From Nematostella vectensis (lineage: Eukaryota; Cnidaria; Anthozoa; Actiniaria; Edwardsiidae): a DNA stretch of 64,000 nucleotides. A program made the position numbers and the translations under genes. Below are positions 9,469 through 18,629 of this stretch, one piece after another (within the stretch, counting starts at the first letter, position 1; every line of letters starts with the position of its first letter). Where the stretch lies: NCBI RefSeq assembly GCF_932526225.1, contig NC_064038.1, positions 17,965,075-18,029,074 of the forward strand, read 5' to 3'. The notes below the pieces were generated by a model, which did not search any database, was not told where the DNA came from, and saw nothing but the letters and a program-made list of their open reading frames with translations.

Positions 9469-10402
9469 TGTGGAAACGGTAACAGAAACCTTTTGGGATA
9501 GCCTGGTGTGATTTGTTTGGAATTCTTCCGGTACTGGCAGGTTTAGTTACCGAAACATGTGACCGAAGCCACAATTCGGAATGGATATTGGCCCATGGGA
9601 ACAGGGAGGGGTTTACCTGGCGCAGCGTACGGAATGTTTCATCATAATAACGCCAATTGTGGCCACGATTAGCCAAATCATGGATCGTTTCCCCATATTT
9701 CATGAGGGCTGGGGCCTCATTGGGATATTTCTGGGTATAAACCGCCACAAAAATTCTGAAGGCTGATGCCCACATCTCCATAGTCAGATTCCGTTTAGGC
9801 CGAGTAGTGGGCTCTAGACAAATTGAGGGCTGCCGGCCCCCACTACCTGATGAGACACTTAACTGATATTTGTCCTCTGACCAGGGATTGCTTAATAGAA
9901 TACCAAACTCTAAAAATTCATTATCCCAAATCTTCGCCTTTGTCTTTGTGGAAACTCTTGTGTCGAGCGAAAATTGAACTGTCTGAAGGTCATGTGTAGG
10001 GGGTGGTGGAGGGTCCTTCTCACCTGAGAGCAGGCCCCGAACGTTGGCGATGGCTGACTCCACCAATGCATCGGTGCGCGTTTGGGGTGGAACCTCCACT
10101 GGTGTATTAGCTTCTTCAGCAGGAACCCGCTGTGGGAGGAGAGGTATAAGGGCATCTGTGACCCTGGTTGTGACCGTTGAAATGATCATCTCCAACGTGT
10201 CTGGTGACAAGGTTGCGTGTGGTGGTATGACCGTTGGCTCTCTGTTATTTACGGCTGATGGTGGTGCGACAATTTCCTCCGTGTTGTTAACGGCTGGTGG
10301 AGGGTCGACCATTAACCCGGTTCTCCTTGCTTGCAGCCGAGCAGATCTAGGCCTTTTAGCTGGCTGAATTGGAGGTGGTGGTGGTCGGCGTTTCCTAGGC
10401 AT
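9311..10402 (-). CDS. gag: DIRS gag-like protein
   Basis: This intact 363-residue protein begins MPRKRRPPPPPIQPAKRPR, a strongly basic, proline-rich start, and then has a low-complexity Val/Pro/Thr region to ~100. Residues ~170-290 look like the conserved DIRS gag core. The C-terminus holds a Cys/His-rich segment (ACSGCDFKHACYLC, then GSHPATKC) that should bind RNA. The family packages element RNA into a particle. The gene is first of the three core DIRS genes, and the 3' end overlaps RT. No interruption is seen. Confidence 0.8.
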   Translation of the reverse strand: MPRKRRPPPPPIQPAKRPRSARLQARRTGLMVDPPPAVNNTEEIVAPPSAVNNREPTVIPPHATLSPDTLEMIISTVTTRVTDALIPLLPQRVPAEEANTPVEVPPQTRTDALVESAIANVRGLLSGEKDPPPPPTHDLQTVQFSLDTRVSTKTKAKIWDNEFLEFGILLSNPWSEDKYQLSVSSGSGGRQPSICLEPTTRPKRNLTMEMWASAFRIFVAVYTQKYPNEAPALMKYGETIHDLANRGHNWRYYDETFRTLRQVNPSLFPWANIHSELWLRSHVSVTKPASTGRIPNKSHQAIPKGFCYRFHSGKACSGCDFKHACYLCSAGSHPATKCFRPQRQQPGGQSEHARPQSSNPGKK

Positions 10403-10465
10403 GGTCTACTTCTATAGGAAAATAGTACAAATCTATCTGCAAAAGATAGGTACATGGAGCTGATG

Positions 10466-10905
10466 TAATATCATCCTCCAAAATTAATAAATTAGAGGAA
10501 TGAAACCCCCAAATAATAAACATATAACAATGGGAGGATTGAAACCACCACAGCATCAGTGCAAGAAAGCAAATCACAGCAAAATGAGAAACAAAATGAT
10601 AAACAGGAGGATTGAAGCCCCATACAATCTACTAGAGAGAAAAATATAATAGAAAAGGAGGATTGAAAAACCCCCAGAAAACAAATTACTGTACAAGGAG
10701 TAAAGCCTTGTGCAAATAATTAACAAGATGATTAAAGCCCCATAAAATCTTAGGGACAAGGGGAGGAATAAAGCCCCCACGAAGCCAATTGTAAGGATTT
10801 AAGCCTCACAGAATTAATAAACACGAGGATTGAAACCCCATGAAGTCCGCGAGTTGATATAAACCTCTCGCGATTGAGAGCAGAAGGAGGATTAAAGCCC
10901 CCACA
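10466..10905. repeat. irregularly spaced GGAGGATT-AAGCCCC motif array
   Basis: About ten variants of a 16-20-base motif, core GGAGGATTGAAACCCC / GGAGGATTAAAGCCCC, occur near 10493, 10532, 10606, 10657, 10697, 10730, 10758, 10792, 10823 and 10886. They are separated by 15-60 bases of A-rich sequence. Most copies can pair a 4-5 base GGAGG/GGGG with CCCC/CCCCC. The array lies in the spacer between the SGNH gene and gag of the DIRS element. Spacers vary in length and sequence, so this is not a CRISPR array. Confidence 0.6.
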
Positions 10906-11256
10906 AGGCAAATTTCAAGCCGAACTTAAACAACAAAATATAATGTATGACTCCTCGTAAGGGAAATTTAATTGTACAAACATCGGATATAACATACCCG
11001 CAGTTATGAAGCAACTATGCAAGAAAGAAAATATCAAAATGCCAAAACCGTTAAATACTTCGCTATTAGTTCGGTAAAACAGTGGAGGTCAAAGAGGGTC
11101 AACAGCTCAAGTAAACAGTACGATAAAAACAGATTTTGAACAGATTAGTGCCACCACAATAAGAACGGAGTAAGTAATAGTAGTTCGGCTAAATTCAATG
11201 AGTGAAAAAAGAGGCAATCCGTAAGGCCTATCAGTCATCAACAAACCTACCGATCG
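10906..11256. other. DIRS internal spacer, no gene seen
   Basis: A-rich non-coding sequence lies between the motif array and the SGNH gene. No further repeat or reading frame stands out. Confidence 0.5.
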
Positions 11257-11868
11257 TTAAAGATGAGTTTCGGTCTCCGTTGTCTTGAGTAAGTTGATTG
11301 AATGAATGATAGCACCGCGATAGCTACGATACAGCATATACTGGCTATCTTGAGACAAATGAACTCCATCACGCAGGAATGGAGTATGGAAAGGGTTTTT
11401 AAAACCCCTGTGTGACCAGCAGAACACGTTTGGCAAGGACTCGAGAAGAACACTCGAGATTTGGTTAAGAGTTTCAGCATTTCTGTTAAATACGCGGTGA
11501 CCGCGGAATGCACGCCCCCGTGGGATAACATGGCATAAACCGACGACGCGAACGGAATACTCGTTGCGTAAGAGCAACACTAATTCTTCAATGCGTGAGC
11601 CAACAACTTCAGGACCAACACAGGAAAGGTCACTGGTACCGATTTCAATAATAACTACATCGGGAGAGGACCGAGAAACGACATGGAGATCCCTGGCGCG
11701 AAGCCAAGGAACAGTGCGTCCTCCCACGCCGTGCAAAATAACATGGATGCTACCAGCAAAACCAAAGGAAAGATCCGCCCGGGAATCAAAATTAGCCGAA
11801 AGATCCGAATGTAGACGACGGACAAAAGAATGTCCTAAGATGAGAACTTTAGGTATATCAGAAGCCAT
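11257..11868 (-). CDS. SGNH/GDSL-type hydrolase carried by the DIRS element
   Basis: This intact 203-residue protein matches the SGNH hydrolase fold (esterases and lipases). Block I is VLILGHSFVRRL with nucleophile Ser14. The block II glycine is in GVGGRTV (~50). Block III is IIEIGTSDLS (77-80, with Ser where Asn is usual). Block V is RDGVHLS with Asp167 and His170 of the catalytic dyad. It reads in the same direction as gag, RT and recombinase and lies inside the proposed element ends, so I treat it as a fourth element gene upstream of gag. SGNH-type ORFs are known from CR1 LINEs and, as I recall, from some tyrosine-recombinase (Ngaro-type) retrotransposons. The substrate is unknown. The altered block III may change activity. 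Confidence 0.75.
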   Translation of the reverse strand: MASDIPKVLILGHSFVRRLHSDLSANFDSRADLSFGFAGSIHVILHGVGGRTVPWLRARDLHVVSRSSPDVVIIEIGTSDLSCVGPEVVGSRIEELVLLLRNEYSVRVVGLCHVIPRGRAFRGHRVFNRNAETLNQISSVLLESLPNVFCWSHRGFKNPFHTPFLRDGVHLSQDSQYMLYRSYRGAIIHSINLLKTTETETHL

Positions 11869-12140
11869 AACAACTCACCAAAAAACTTTAGCGGATCCTT
11901 CGGCGACTGGCAGCAAATGACACCGTGCACGAGTGTTTCCCTAGCCTAGTGCTAATGGATAGGGGTCAATGCAATGCATCCCCAACAGGAGTCACGTGTG
12001 GACAGTTGTTATATAACAATAACACAGGGTCCCCATCAATGAATTATACTGCACAGGGTTCCGATTATAATATTATAGCATTAATTTGAATAACCCGTGG
12101 GAAAGCATAAAAAGTCTATTCGCAAGCAAATATTTTCTTT
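11869..12140. other. DIRS 5' end and Polinton junction
   Basis: This is non-coding. A perfect palindrome-like TTGTTATATAACAA is at ~12005, and the inverted-repeat end lies near 12098-12113. The capsid gene remnant resumes at 12141. Confidence 0.45.
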
Positions 12141-13395
12141 ATGATCTCAATAACAGCTTCCCATTAGACTGTGTTAGCTCGATATCCTGTTCGTACAAAA
12201 CAAGGGCATACACGCTGTAGTCGGCGTTAGTTCCAGCGCTTAATCTATATTTGAATGTCAACTTGGTGGTACCATCTTTAATATCAGCCTTCTGGTTCCT
12301 CAAGTCGAAGTAAATGAATGGGAAAAATGCTGCCGAAATTGATTCTAGTCAGTAGGGTTCCTCCTTTGTAGTCATTAATGGAATTGACGTATCCTAAGAC
12401 GTCTCGGAACACTCTAGACATCTCAAAACTAACTTGTTACTCACTTTCTGGATACTGGTTACCAGTCCCTACCTCTAGATGACAACTCGTTAGCGTCCTA
12501 TCGTTAGCCACCGAGAATGTGTCATATAGGGATGGATTTGCTGTTTGAGAATCCTCATTGGATATCCACACGAAGACATGTCTAGGACGATTGATTCCAC
12601 TGGTTATCTTGAAGCTCCCTGTTTTGGCTCTTCCTGAGTTTGACCGCTCGACCATCTCCCTTAGGTAAGTCCACTTATGGGAAGCTAAATATTTACTCAT
12701 ATACATGCTCTCACCCACTGAGTTGAAGATAATTCGTGGCACCTACAGTTTGAATCTAGTTATAACGACTCGGCAATCCGCTCCTGCTTGCCATATGAGA
12801 GTCGCGTCAAAATTTCGAGTGATCTGTATCTAAACCTTTGTGTTAGGCATAAGTTTGCCTTCGAACGCTTCGAAGAAAGAGTATCTATTGAGAGTGTTTC
12901 AGTGTTGACAGTTGTAGATGTCCCGAGCAAACCCTTTTGAGCAGCAAAACAGTTATTATAAGTAGCTTCGGTCGGCCTCTCCTCAGCAAATCTACTAGTG
13001 TCTAGGAAGTAAAATTCGTTTGTTACAGTTTTAGCATATGAAGTGTCGTACTCAAGTAGGTTCTTGATATTAACGGTGTGATCCGCCCGTGTGTTGTCGT
13101 AGACTGGAATGCCATTGACCTTGACGGATATCTCTTTGGTCAGTGAATGACTACCATTTACAATACTATCGTCGACAGCGATGTCTCCACCATCCGCTAG
13201 CAATTGGACTTTGGAATTAACCTCAAAACGGGCGTTGTACCAATCGAGAGGCGCGTTCTCTCCACTGTTGTCGGCCACAATACGATACCCTGTGAGAGTT
13301 TGGTGCGCGTTGTTCGCGACGTTTGAAACTAGTGGAGTTTCTTAATCGAACGACACGTCTTCATAGCGTTGTACGTACTTTGGATTTCTATACAT
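12141..13395 (-). pseudogene. MCP: Polinton major capsid protein (double jelly-roll)
   Basis: Starting MYRNPKYVQRYEDVSFD at 13395, the reading has an in-frame TAA and continues through VADNSGENAPLDWYNARFEV, VKVNGIPVYD and FYFLDTSRFAEERPTEATYN (13278-12900). A frame change follows near 12880. The next open part (12742-12437) has PRIIFNSVGESMYMSKYL, HKWTYLREMVERSNS and RPRHVFVWISN. A third frame ends with DYSVYALVLYEQDIEL at 12141. This is the hexon-like capsid protein that builds the Polinton virion shell. Three pieces in different frames plus the stop make it non-functional. The DIRS element lies just past its 3' end, separating it from PX. Confidence 0.85.
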
Positions 13396-13420
13396 TTATA
13401 TAATAATGTTAGATAATACC

Positions 13421-13720
13421 TCACACTCTCAACCTTCGCACCCTTCCAGATCCGTTTGATATACGCTGGACACGTTTGTTGATCTCAGAGTCTGTTAACG
13501 GAGCATCTTTGGTTGGTGTTGGGCTAATAGTGGGTTGGGCACCCTTTTTGTTCTTCTGTAAGAGCTTGACGATCTGATCCCCTGCTCTATTCCCAGCGTA
13601 ATCACCAGTTTTGCTTATAGCGATTGAGACTGCTTTACTCGTCGCATCCTTTACAGCCTTCTTTGCTGTCTTTCCAAATACCTTACGGCCGTAGACATGC
13701 TTCAACACGTATCTACCCAC
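13421..13720 (-). CDS. small basic Polinton protein next to the capsid gene
   Basis: This 99-residue frame starts MGRYVLKHVYGRKVFGKTAK. It is rich in Lys/Arg/Ala in its first half and has a Pro/Thr linker and an Arg-rich tail (RVRRLRV). Similar short basic proteins sit beside capsid genes in many Polintons and may be core or DNA-condensing proteins; that role is inferred from charge and position. The frame is open, but the conserved C-terminal part looks short. It precedes the capsid gene by 25 bases on the same strand. Confidence 0.5.
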   Translation of the reverse strand: MGRYVLKHVYGRKVFGKTAKKAVKDATSKAVSIAISKTGDYAGNRAGDQIVKLLQKNKKGAQPTISPTPTKDAPLTDSEINKRVQRISNGSGRVRRLRV

Positions 13721-13773
13721 ATCAGGGTCGTACCTCCTCTTATACTAATGTTGAAAACTCATATACAATTAGG

Positions 13774-14553
13774 TTAGACTAATATATCGACCTAGGATTA
13801 GAGTCATGTACCATTCGATACCGTTGAGATTGATAAGACGACCAATAGAATCCATGACGTAGAATCTCATACTGCTAATCAAATTGGCAGCCACGTTGTT
13901 AAACAGCGCTCTGGTTGGTTGGACTGAGAACGGGTAGCTCCGACTCAAGTTGTCTGTCGGTATGACAAATAGCGTGTTACTAGCGCGACCTCCTACAATG
14001 CTGTCGGTTATTAGATCAGTGTTGATGTGGAGCGTGTCGATGCTGTTCGTGGTGTTGGGTAATTTAGACCAATAGTCTTCGAGATGACTTTTGCGTCGAA
14101 TCCTATGAGTTCGCCGAATTTTGTCCCCCTTATGTCCAGTTCATATTTATCGCCGACTATGACGACGACTTTGTAGGTGGTGAGGACTAATACGATGTCG
14201 ATATAGAATTTTCATTTGCCATCAGCAACCCCTACCTGACCGTTCGATTTCATTTCCTGATGTAAAAAATCGTTCAGATCATGGTATGAGTACATCCCAC
14301 TTGGAAAGGTGACGGTTGTTCAAGTAGCCCCGCCATCAGGTGAGTACTTGACACTATCGTTCTCATATTCGGGGTTGATGTTATGCCAGCTGTAGGTCAT
14401 TGATATCTTGTCGACGGCGATCCCGTGTCTGGTGTCGTTAGAAAGCCGTAATGACGGGTTCATTTTGATAGTGAAATCATCGGGTCGGCTGACGCCACGC
14501 GCCTCGCGATCACGGGATGAGATGTACACAGCTCTCTCTACAATATTTTCCAT
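13774..14553 (-). pseudogene. Polinton minor capsid (penton-like) protein
   Basis: The open part (14553-14320) starts MENIVERAVYISSRDREARG and contains DDFTIKMNPSLRLSNDTRHG and DKISMTYSWHNINP, characteristic of the Polinton penton (single jelly-roll) protein. Homologous reading then continues in other frames through TVTFPSGMYSYHDLNDFLHQ, a stop near 14213, DKYELDIRGTKFGELIGFDA, and ends at 13774 with DSIGRLINLNGIEWY. Penton proteins occupy the five-fold vertices of the virion. Several stops and frame changes show that it is dead. Confidence 0.75.
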
Positions 14554-15079
14554 CTATACAAGATAGTTAGACAAAAGCTCTCCAAGTTGGTCGTTCGAGA
14601 TAGCACCCAATCTCCTTAGCACATGAGCGACTTTGGAGAACTCGCCTCTGAGTTGAATCCGGTTGAATCGAACCACCACCAAGTAATTCCAACCTAGATA
14701 TAAGATCTTTGGGGTCGTTATAGTACACCACACCTGAACCAATTTTTTAATACTTCTTTGAGGTTCTATGTATTGGGAGCTCACCTAGCTCATTCAGCTC
14801 GTTGAATACCATTCTAGAGAGGTCGCTGTACTTTTTACTACTATTGAAACGCTTTGTGAGTATATCTATCGTATCGAAGTCGACTCTCTTGCCATACGCC
14901 TTCTGACCGTCCTTATAGGCTATCAGGCTGAGGTGACCCATAAGCTTCGGCACGTCTATCTTTAGAGTCCCGTTTCCTGTTCCTGTATCCTTAATGACGT
15001 CACGGGCGACCTTAAACATCTTCCCAGCTTCAATCTTTGGGATAATGTGCTTCTTCGCATTGGCAATATCCATATACAT
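14554..15079 (-). pseudogene. conserved Polinton protein of unknown function (frameshifted)
   Basis: The first part (15079-14747) starts MYMDIANAKKHIIPKIEAG and has LKIDVPKLMGHLSLIAYKDG and DFDTIDILTKRFN. The second part (14784-14554) ends with FSKVAHVLRRLGAISNDQLG. Together they look like a conserved mid-size Polinton protein encoded between penton and ATPase. It has no enzymatic motif. A frame change around 14750-14780 and probable further damage at 14680-14740 break it. It is divergently oriented to the ATPase remnant, whose start lies 63 bases away. Confidence 0.55.
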
Positions 15080-15141
15080 ATACGTTAAACAAATTTATCT
15101 GAACTTATCCCTCTCAAGTTATCTACGGTACTTGTATACGA

Positions 15142-15320
15142 ATGGACATCCCCAACTACGACTCTAACACTGGAGCGAACAAAAAGTACAAGCAGCTCTG
15201 CAAATTCATGCCTAGCGATAACTTCCAACTTTTGATATCAGGCCCTTAAGGGTCGGGAAAGACAAACTGCCTCATCCATATGCTAGTGACACCCCTTGTC
15301 AACTTCGACAAGATTAATTA
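15142..15320 (+). pseudogene. ATPase: Polinton genome-packaging ATPase, N-terminal fragment
   Basis: From ATG at 15142 the frame gives MDIPNYDSNTG and CKFMPSDNFQLLISGP, then TAA at 15247, then GSGKTNCLIHMLV. This is the Walker A region of the FtsK/HerA-type ATPase that packages Polinton genomes, with a stop codon inside the P-loop itself. Homology ends near 15320, so Walker B, the arginine finger and the rest are deleted. Confidence 0.7.
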
Positions 15321-15339
15321 TTTATCAAGATCGATTATT

Positions 15340-16302
15340 TTCAAGTAACCTGAAAATAATTAAAATAAATAAATCAAAAGGGCTGTACCCTAAACACCAG
15401 GGCTTCTACCTAGTAGACGATATCCCAAATGGGGCACAAGAAACAATAGCCATCTCTGTACCTATCGATAACACTATCGGACTTACAGCATCTAAAGGCT
15501 ACACCATTCGAATCGAGGCATTGACCCAAATGTGATGCTTACGATGTGTACCACCAACATCCAAACGGCTGGGTGGGGCTTCCGTGGGGATAGCATTAAG
15601 AGAGGCGCCATAGATGGGAAGCCAGGCTACCGATTCACTGAGGCTGTAATCGACACAGGTAAGTTCACAGGTAATATTACTTTCACCGTCTCACATAACT
15701 CACCAAGCCCCCCAAAAATCCAAGTGTATGCCTTGGGTATCGAAGGCGAAACGGCGGCGAACTATCAAGTGAGTGAGTCAGTCGCTGACGATATAGGAAA
15801 CAGTGCACGTATAGCCTTATACAGAGCAAAACATATACACCAAGCCCAAATGCTACTCGGCAATGATGGTTGGAGAGAGGTAACTGGTTTTTACATCAGC
15901 CTAGGGTTGAAGAACAGCCAAAACATAATCAAACTAACTGCGAATTTATTCCTTTACTGCACGGAGAGCATCGGCGTGTCCACCGACCCGAGGTTCTACT
16001 TCGCCTAGAAGCGGAGCGTTGGGGACGCCTCTTATCAATTCATTGGGCAGAACATTCTAGCGTCTAGTAACCAAGTAGGCGCCTCTTGGGGTGTGATCAT
16101 GCCAAAAAAAAACACCTACACACGAGCACTGGTGTACATGCTTTTCGTATGGGGTGCTAATGGAACCGTCCTACACATTAACACCGAGACGGGTGCTAAC
16201 CCAGCGCTTTTCACCAGCAACGTAATGTGTTAGGAGCTATCCGGCGATGTCGAATACATGTACGATAGCATAAAACATGAAACGTACATCGAGATTATCT
16301 AA
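15340..16302 (+). pseudogene. unrecognised Polinton protein, possibly a virion surface protein
   Basis: Three frames in series appear to be one gene: 15341-15535 (FYLVDDIPNGAQETIAISVP), 15532-16008 (GNITFTVSHNSPSPPKIQVY, then ALYRAKHIHQAQMLL), and about 16018-16302 (SWGVIMPKKNTYTRALVYML, with a stop near 16230, ending in YIEII). The composition is rich in beta-prone residues with no Cys motif. Position downstream of the ATPase on the plus strand suggests a fiber-like or other virion protein, but I cannot name a family. Confidence 0.4.
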
Positions 16303-16314
16303 TCATATAATATA

Positions 16315-16954
16315 ATGGACAACATGTACGAAGCAAGACCACATGAGAGATGTGGCCAAATTTACCCAACCATCCCAACCGAGGAAGACAATGGTTAAAG
16401 TTTCAGACTACAACAAATCTGTTCTATTAAAAACTCTATTAGCGCGAACCTCGAACACCACAAAAGAGTTAGGAAAAAGTACACGAAGTCCCGGTCGATT
16501 AAAAAAAAAAATAGCTATCGGGTCAGGTTCTCTCTCAGTTGCCCTATCGGCTGGGGCATTTGGGACTGGGTTGACTGGGGTTGGGATCCCTGTGGCTGTA
16601 CCTTTAGGAGTTCTGTCAGGTGTTAGTGCTATTGTTTCAACAGTGAGGGCATCAGTCTCTAAGAGACTATCGAAAAATGTACAGAAACACGCAGATATCG
16701 TGATGCTCTAGCTAAATCTAAATTGAGTTCAGCCGATGACCTTATTAGCAAAGCATTGACCGACAACCAAAAATCCTCAGACGAATTCAATCTCATTATC
16801 AAAGAGGCTGAAAAAATATAATGAAATGAGAGAGTCGATCCGGGAAAAGGTATATAAACGCTCACCTCAGTCGAGAGAAAAAAAAAGCGAGGACAATATT
16901 CGAGAACAGATAATGGTAGAAATAAGAGACAAACGAAACAAAACTTTAGCATAA
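16315..16954 (+). pseudogene. Polinton protein with glycine-rich hydrophobic segment and charged C-terminus
   Basis: From ATG at 16315 the frame gives HERCGQIYPTIPTEEDNG and a TAA. A second frame (16343-16711) carries a ~45-residue Gly/Val/Ala-rich hydrophobic stretch (GSGSLSVALSAGAFGTGLTG) that could form one or two membrane segments. A third frame continues DALAKSKLSSADDLISKAL and DEFNLIIKEAEK, and then a Lys/Glu-rich tail to 16954. The arrangement (short conserved head, membrane-active centre, helical tail) is typical of a conserved Polinton gene whose function is not established. It is broken by at least two frame changes. Confidence 0.55.
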
Positions 16955-17009
16955 GGCTTTATTATGATAAGACCCCATATTGGAAGCATATACATATCTC
17001 TAGAGAAAG

Positions 17010-17587
17010 ATGGTGATCACTTCGTCTCCACACGTTTAGTTATAAACTCACTACCATGAATGTACGTCTATCCTAGATGATCACAAACCTGCTTCCACGA
17101 CTTCTCATAATACCTCAGTGTCCTAGGACTGATATATTTTATGCATTGCCTCATACTCTGCTTCTCATCTTTCAATTGTAACAATTTGTAGAGAGCGAAC
17201 TTTATCTGAATATATCGTTTTCTAATTCATAGCCGTCTCAACTTGCTCGAATCTCCTGAGTAGGTCATGCTTATTCCCTTCTAAGTCAAAATCAAACAAC
17301 ACATTTTCTAAATGGTACTTCAGATGGTACACTGACTTCCTACGTATCCTGTACATATTCTCGTAATAATCAACATACTCGACGGCATAGTCGTATCCAT
17401 GGTGAACACCACAATTTCTACACACATTAGCTCCATTGTCATTTACCATATCCTGCCTACCACAACATGCCTCGAACCTCGCCGACTCTCCCTTAGTCAC
17501 GTACTCCCTTATTTTTAGATCACAAAATGGACAATCGTAATATCCATCCTCATCCAACGCCACATGGATCCCTGTATTACAATCCAT
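17010..17587 (-). pseudogene. Polinton VLTF3-like late transcription factor
   Basis: The open part (17587-17222, 121 residues) has YDCPFCDLKI, CCGRQDMVNDNG and NVCRNCGVHHGYDY, a two-Cys-pair zinc ribbon. YENMYRIRRKSVYHLKYHLE follows, the diagnostic motif of the VLTF3-like family shared by poxviruses, giant viruses, virophages and Polintons. After the TAG at 17222 the family sequence goes on in another frame (RYIQIKFALYKLLQLKDEKQ) to about 17010. The protein would activate late gene transcription. A frameshift separates zinc ribbon and C-terminal helices. Confidence 0.75.
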
Positions 17588-17625
17588 TCTATATTCTAAT
17601 GCAATAGATTATATTTCTATATGAC

Positions 17626-17960
17626 GTCACGGCACATCTGTGTTGGTCTACATACAAGTTCCACAAGAGACTACACTCCTATATGACATCACGCCACACC
17701 TATGACGTTACGTCACGGCACATCTGTGTTGGTCTACATACAAGTTCCACAAATACATACGGTAGGCAACTTTAAGACATGTTTATACTCGCCCGCGGTG
17801 AATCCCCTGATTCGCTCCAAGGAATTAAAATATTATTGCGTTGCCATGTCTCTAAGGAAATCTAGAACATTCCACTTCGCCAGCGGGAAAGTCCCTAAAC
17901 ACAATACACATGCCCAGACTAGCCCGCGGGGAATCCCCCGACTCGCTCATAAGAATTAAA
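17626..17960. repeat. two short direct repeats at the Polinton right flank
   Basis: CGGCACATCTGTGTTGGTCT and the sequence after it recur at 17631 and 17716 (85-base offset). A second pair, GCCCGCGG(T/G)GAATCCCC, recurs near 17792 and 17920. No gene is seen. These may be remains of the Polinton terminal region, but no matching left terminal repeat could be found. Confidence 0.45.
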
Positions 17961-18079
17961 ATTCCAAGAATGTCACGCAACAGCCGTGACCATAAAATTA
18001 AACCCGCACACATCGCACGGATTCCACGAAATGAAGAAAGCATATAGTTTCAGTAATTTATTCATAAGCTGACACCAAA

Positions 18080-18480
18080 ATCTTGTATCATATAGTCTCA
18101 CCACAATATGATACCACATAGTTTCACCAAAATCTTTTATCACATAGTTTCATCAAAATGTGATACCATTCGCTGGTGCCATGGCGTGGTTACCATCATC
18201 AGAAGTCTCCCTCCCCCTCTTGATCTTCGCTTCGCTCCGATCAATTCACTGCCTCGCTTCGCTCCCCAATGCGATTTTAACGGAAAACATATAGTTTCCA
18301 AGAAATGAGCTCCATCATATAGTTTCCATAAAATGGACTCCATCGGCAGTCTCCACATTGTGGATTCCATCATATTGTTTTCATAAAATTATAACAGTTA
18401 CACCTAAATCTGGTAGCATATAGTCATACCAAAATATGATACCATATAGTCATACCAAAATATGATACCATACGCTGGTG
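18080..18480. repeat. degenerate short repeats (CATAGTTTCACCAAAAT / ACCAAAATATGATACCATA)
   Basis: The elements ATAGTTTCA(C/T)CAAAAT and TATGATACCATATAGTCATA occur repeatedly, with TTTCCAAGAAATG variants. No gene is present. Confidence 0.5.
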
Positions 18481-18552
18481 AGTAGTATAGACTTGGCTTG
18501 GTTCGAGTGCATTCCCACGGGATGCGCTGGAACCGCCAAGTACTATACTACT
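18481..18552. repeat. near-palindromic hairpin element
   Basis: The first arm (AGTAGTATAG at 18481 onward) and the second arm (ending CTATACTACT at 18552) are inverted complements over about 34 bases with a few mismatches. The loop is only a few bases around CACGGG. Half of it recurs at 1001-1032 next to the PolB remnant. Confidence 0.7.
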
Positions 18553-18629
18553 TTCTCCCATGTCGAACCGATAGGGATGCTCCCCGATAGGGATGCCTCC
18601 CCCCCTCCGGGATTTGCGTACGGTAAAAT

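Larger units (their letters stand above)
6049..12113 (-). mobile_element. DIRS-like tyrosine-recombinase retrotransposon, apparently intact, inserted in the Polinton
   Basis: All four reading frames of the element (gag, RT/RNase H, tyrosine recombinase, SGNH hydrolase) are open, in contrast to the decayed Polinton on both sides. The proposed ends are a short inverted repeat: TTTTATGCCTTCCCCA at 6049 and its near-complement GTGGGAAAGCATAAAA ending near 12113. They lie 28 bases from the PX start and about 30 bases from the capsid gene end. No target duplication is seen, as expected for recombinase-mediated insertion. The exact ends and the internal complementary region need alignment with other copies. 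Confidence 0.7.

Noticed and set aside
10466-10905. CRISPR array
   Set aside because: Motifs vary, spacers are irregular and A-rich, no cas genes, eukaryotic context.
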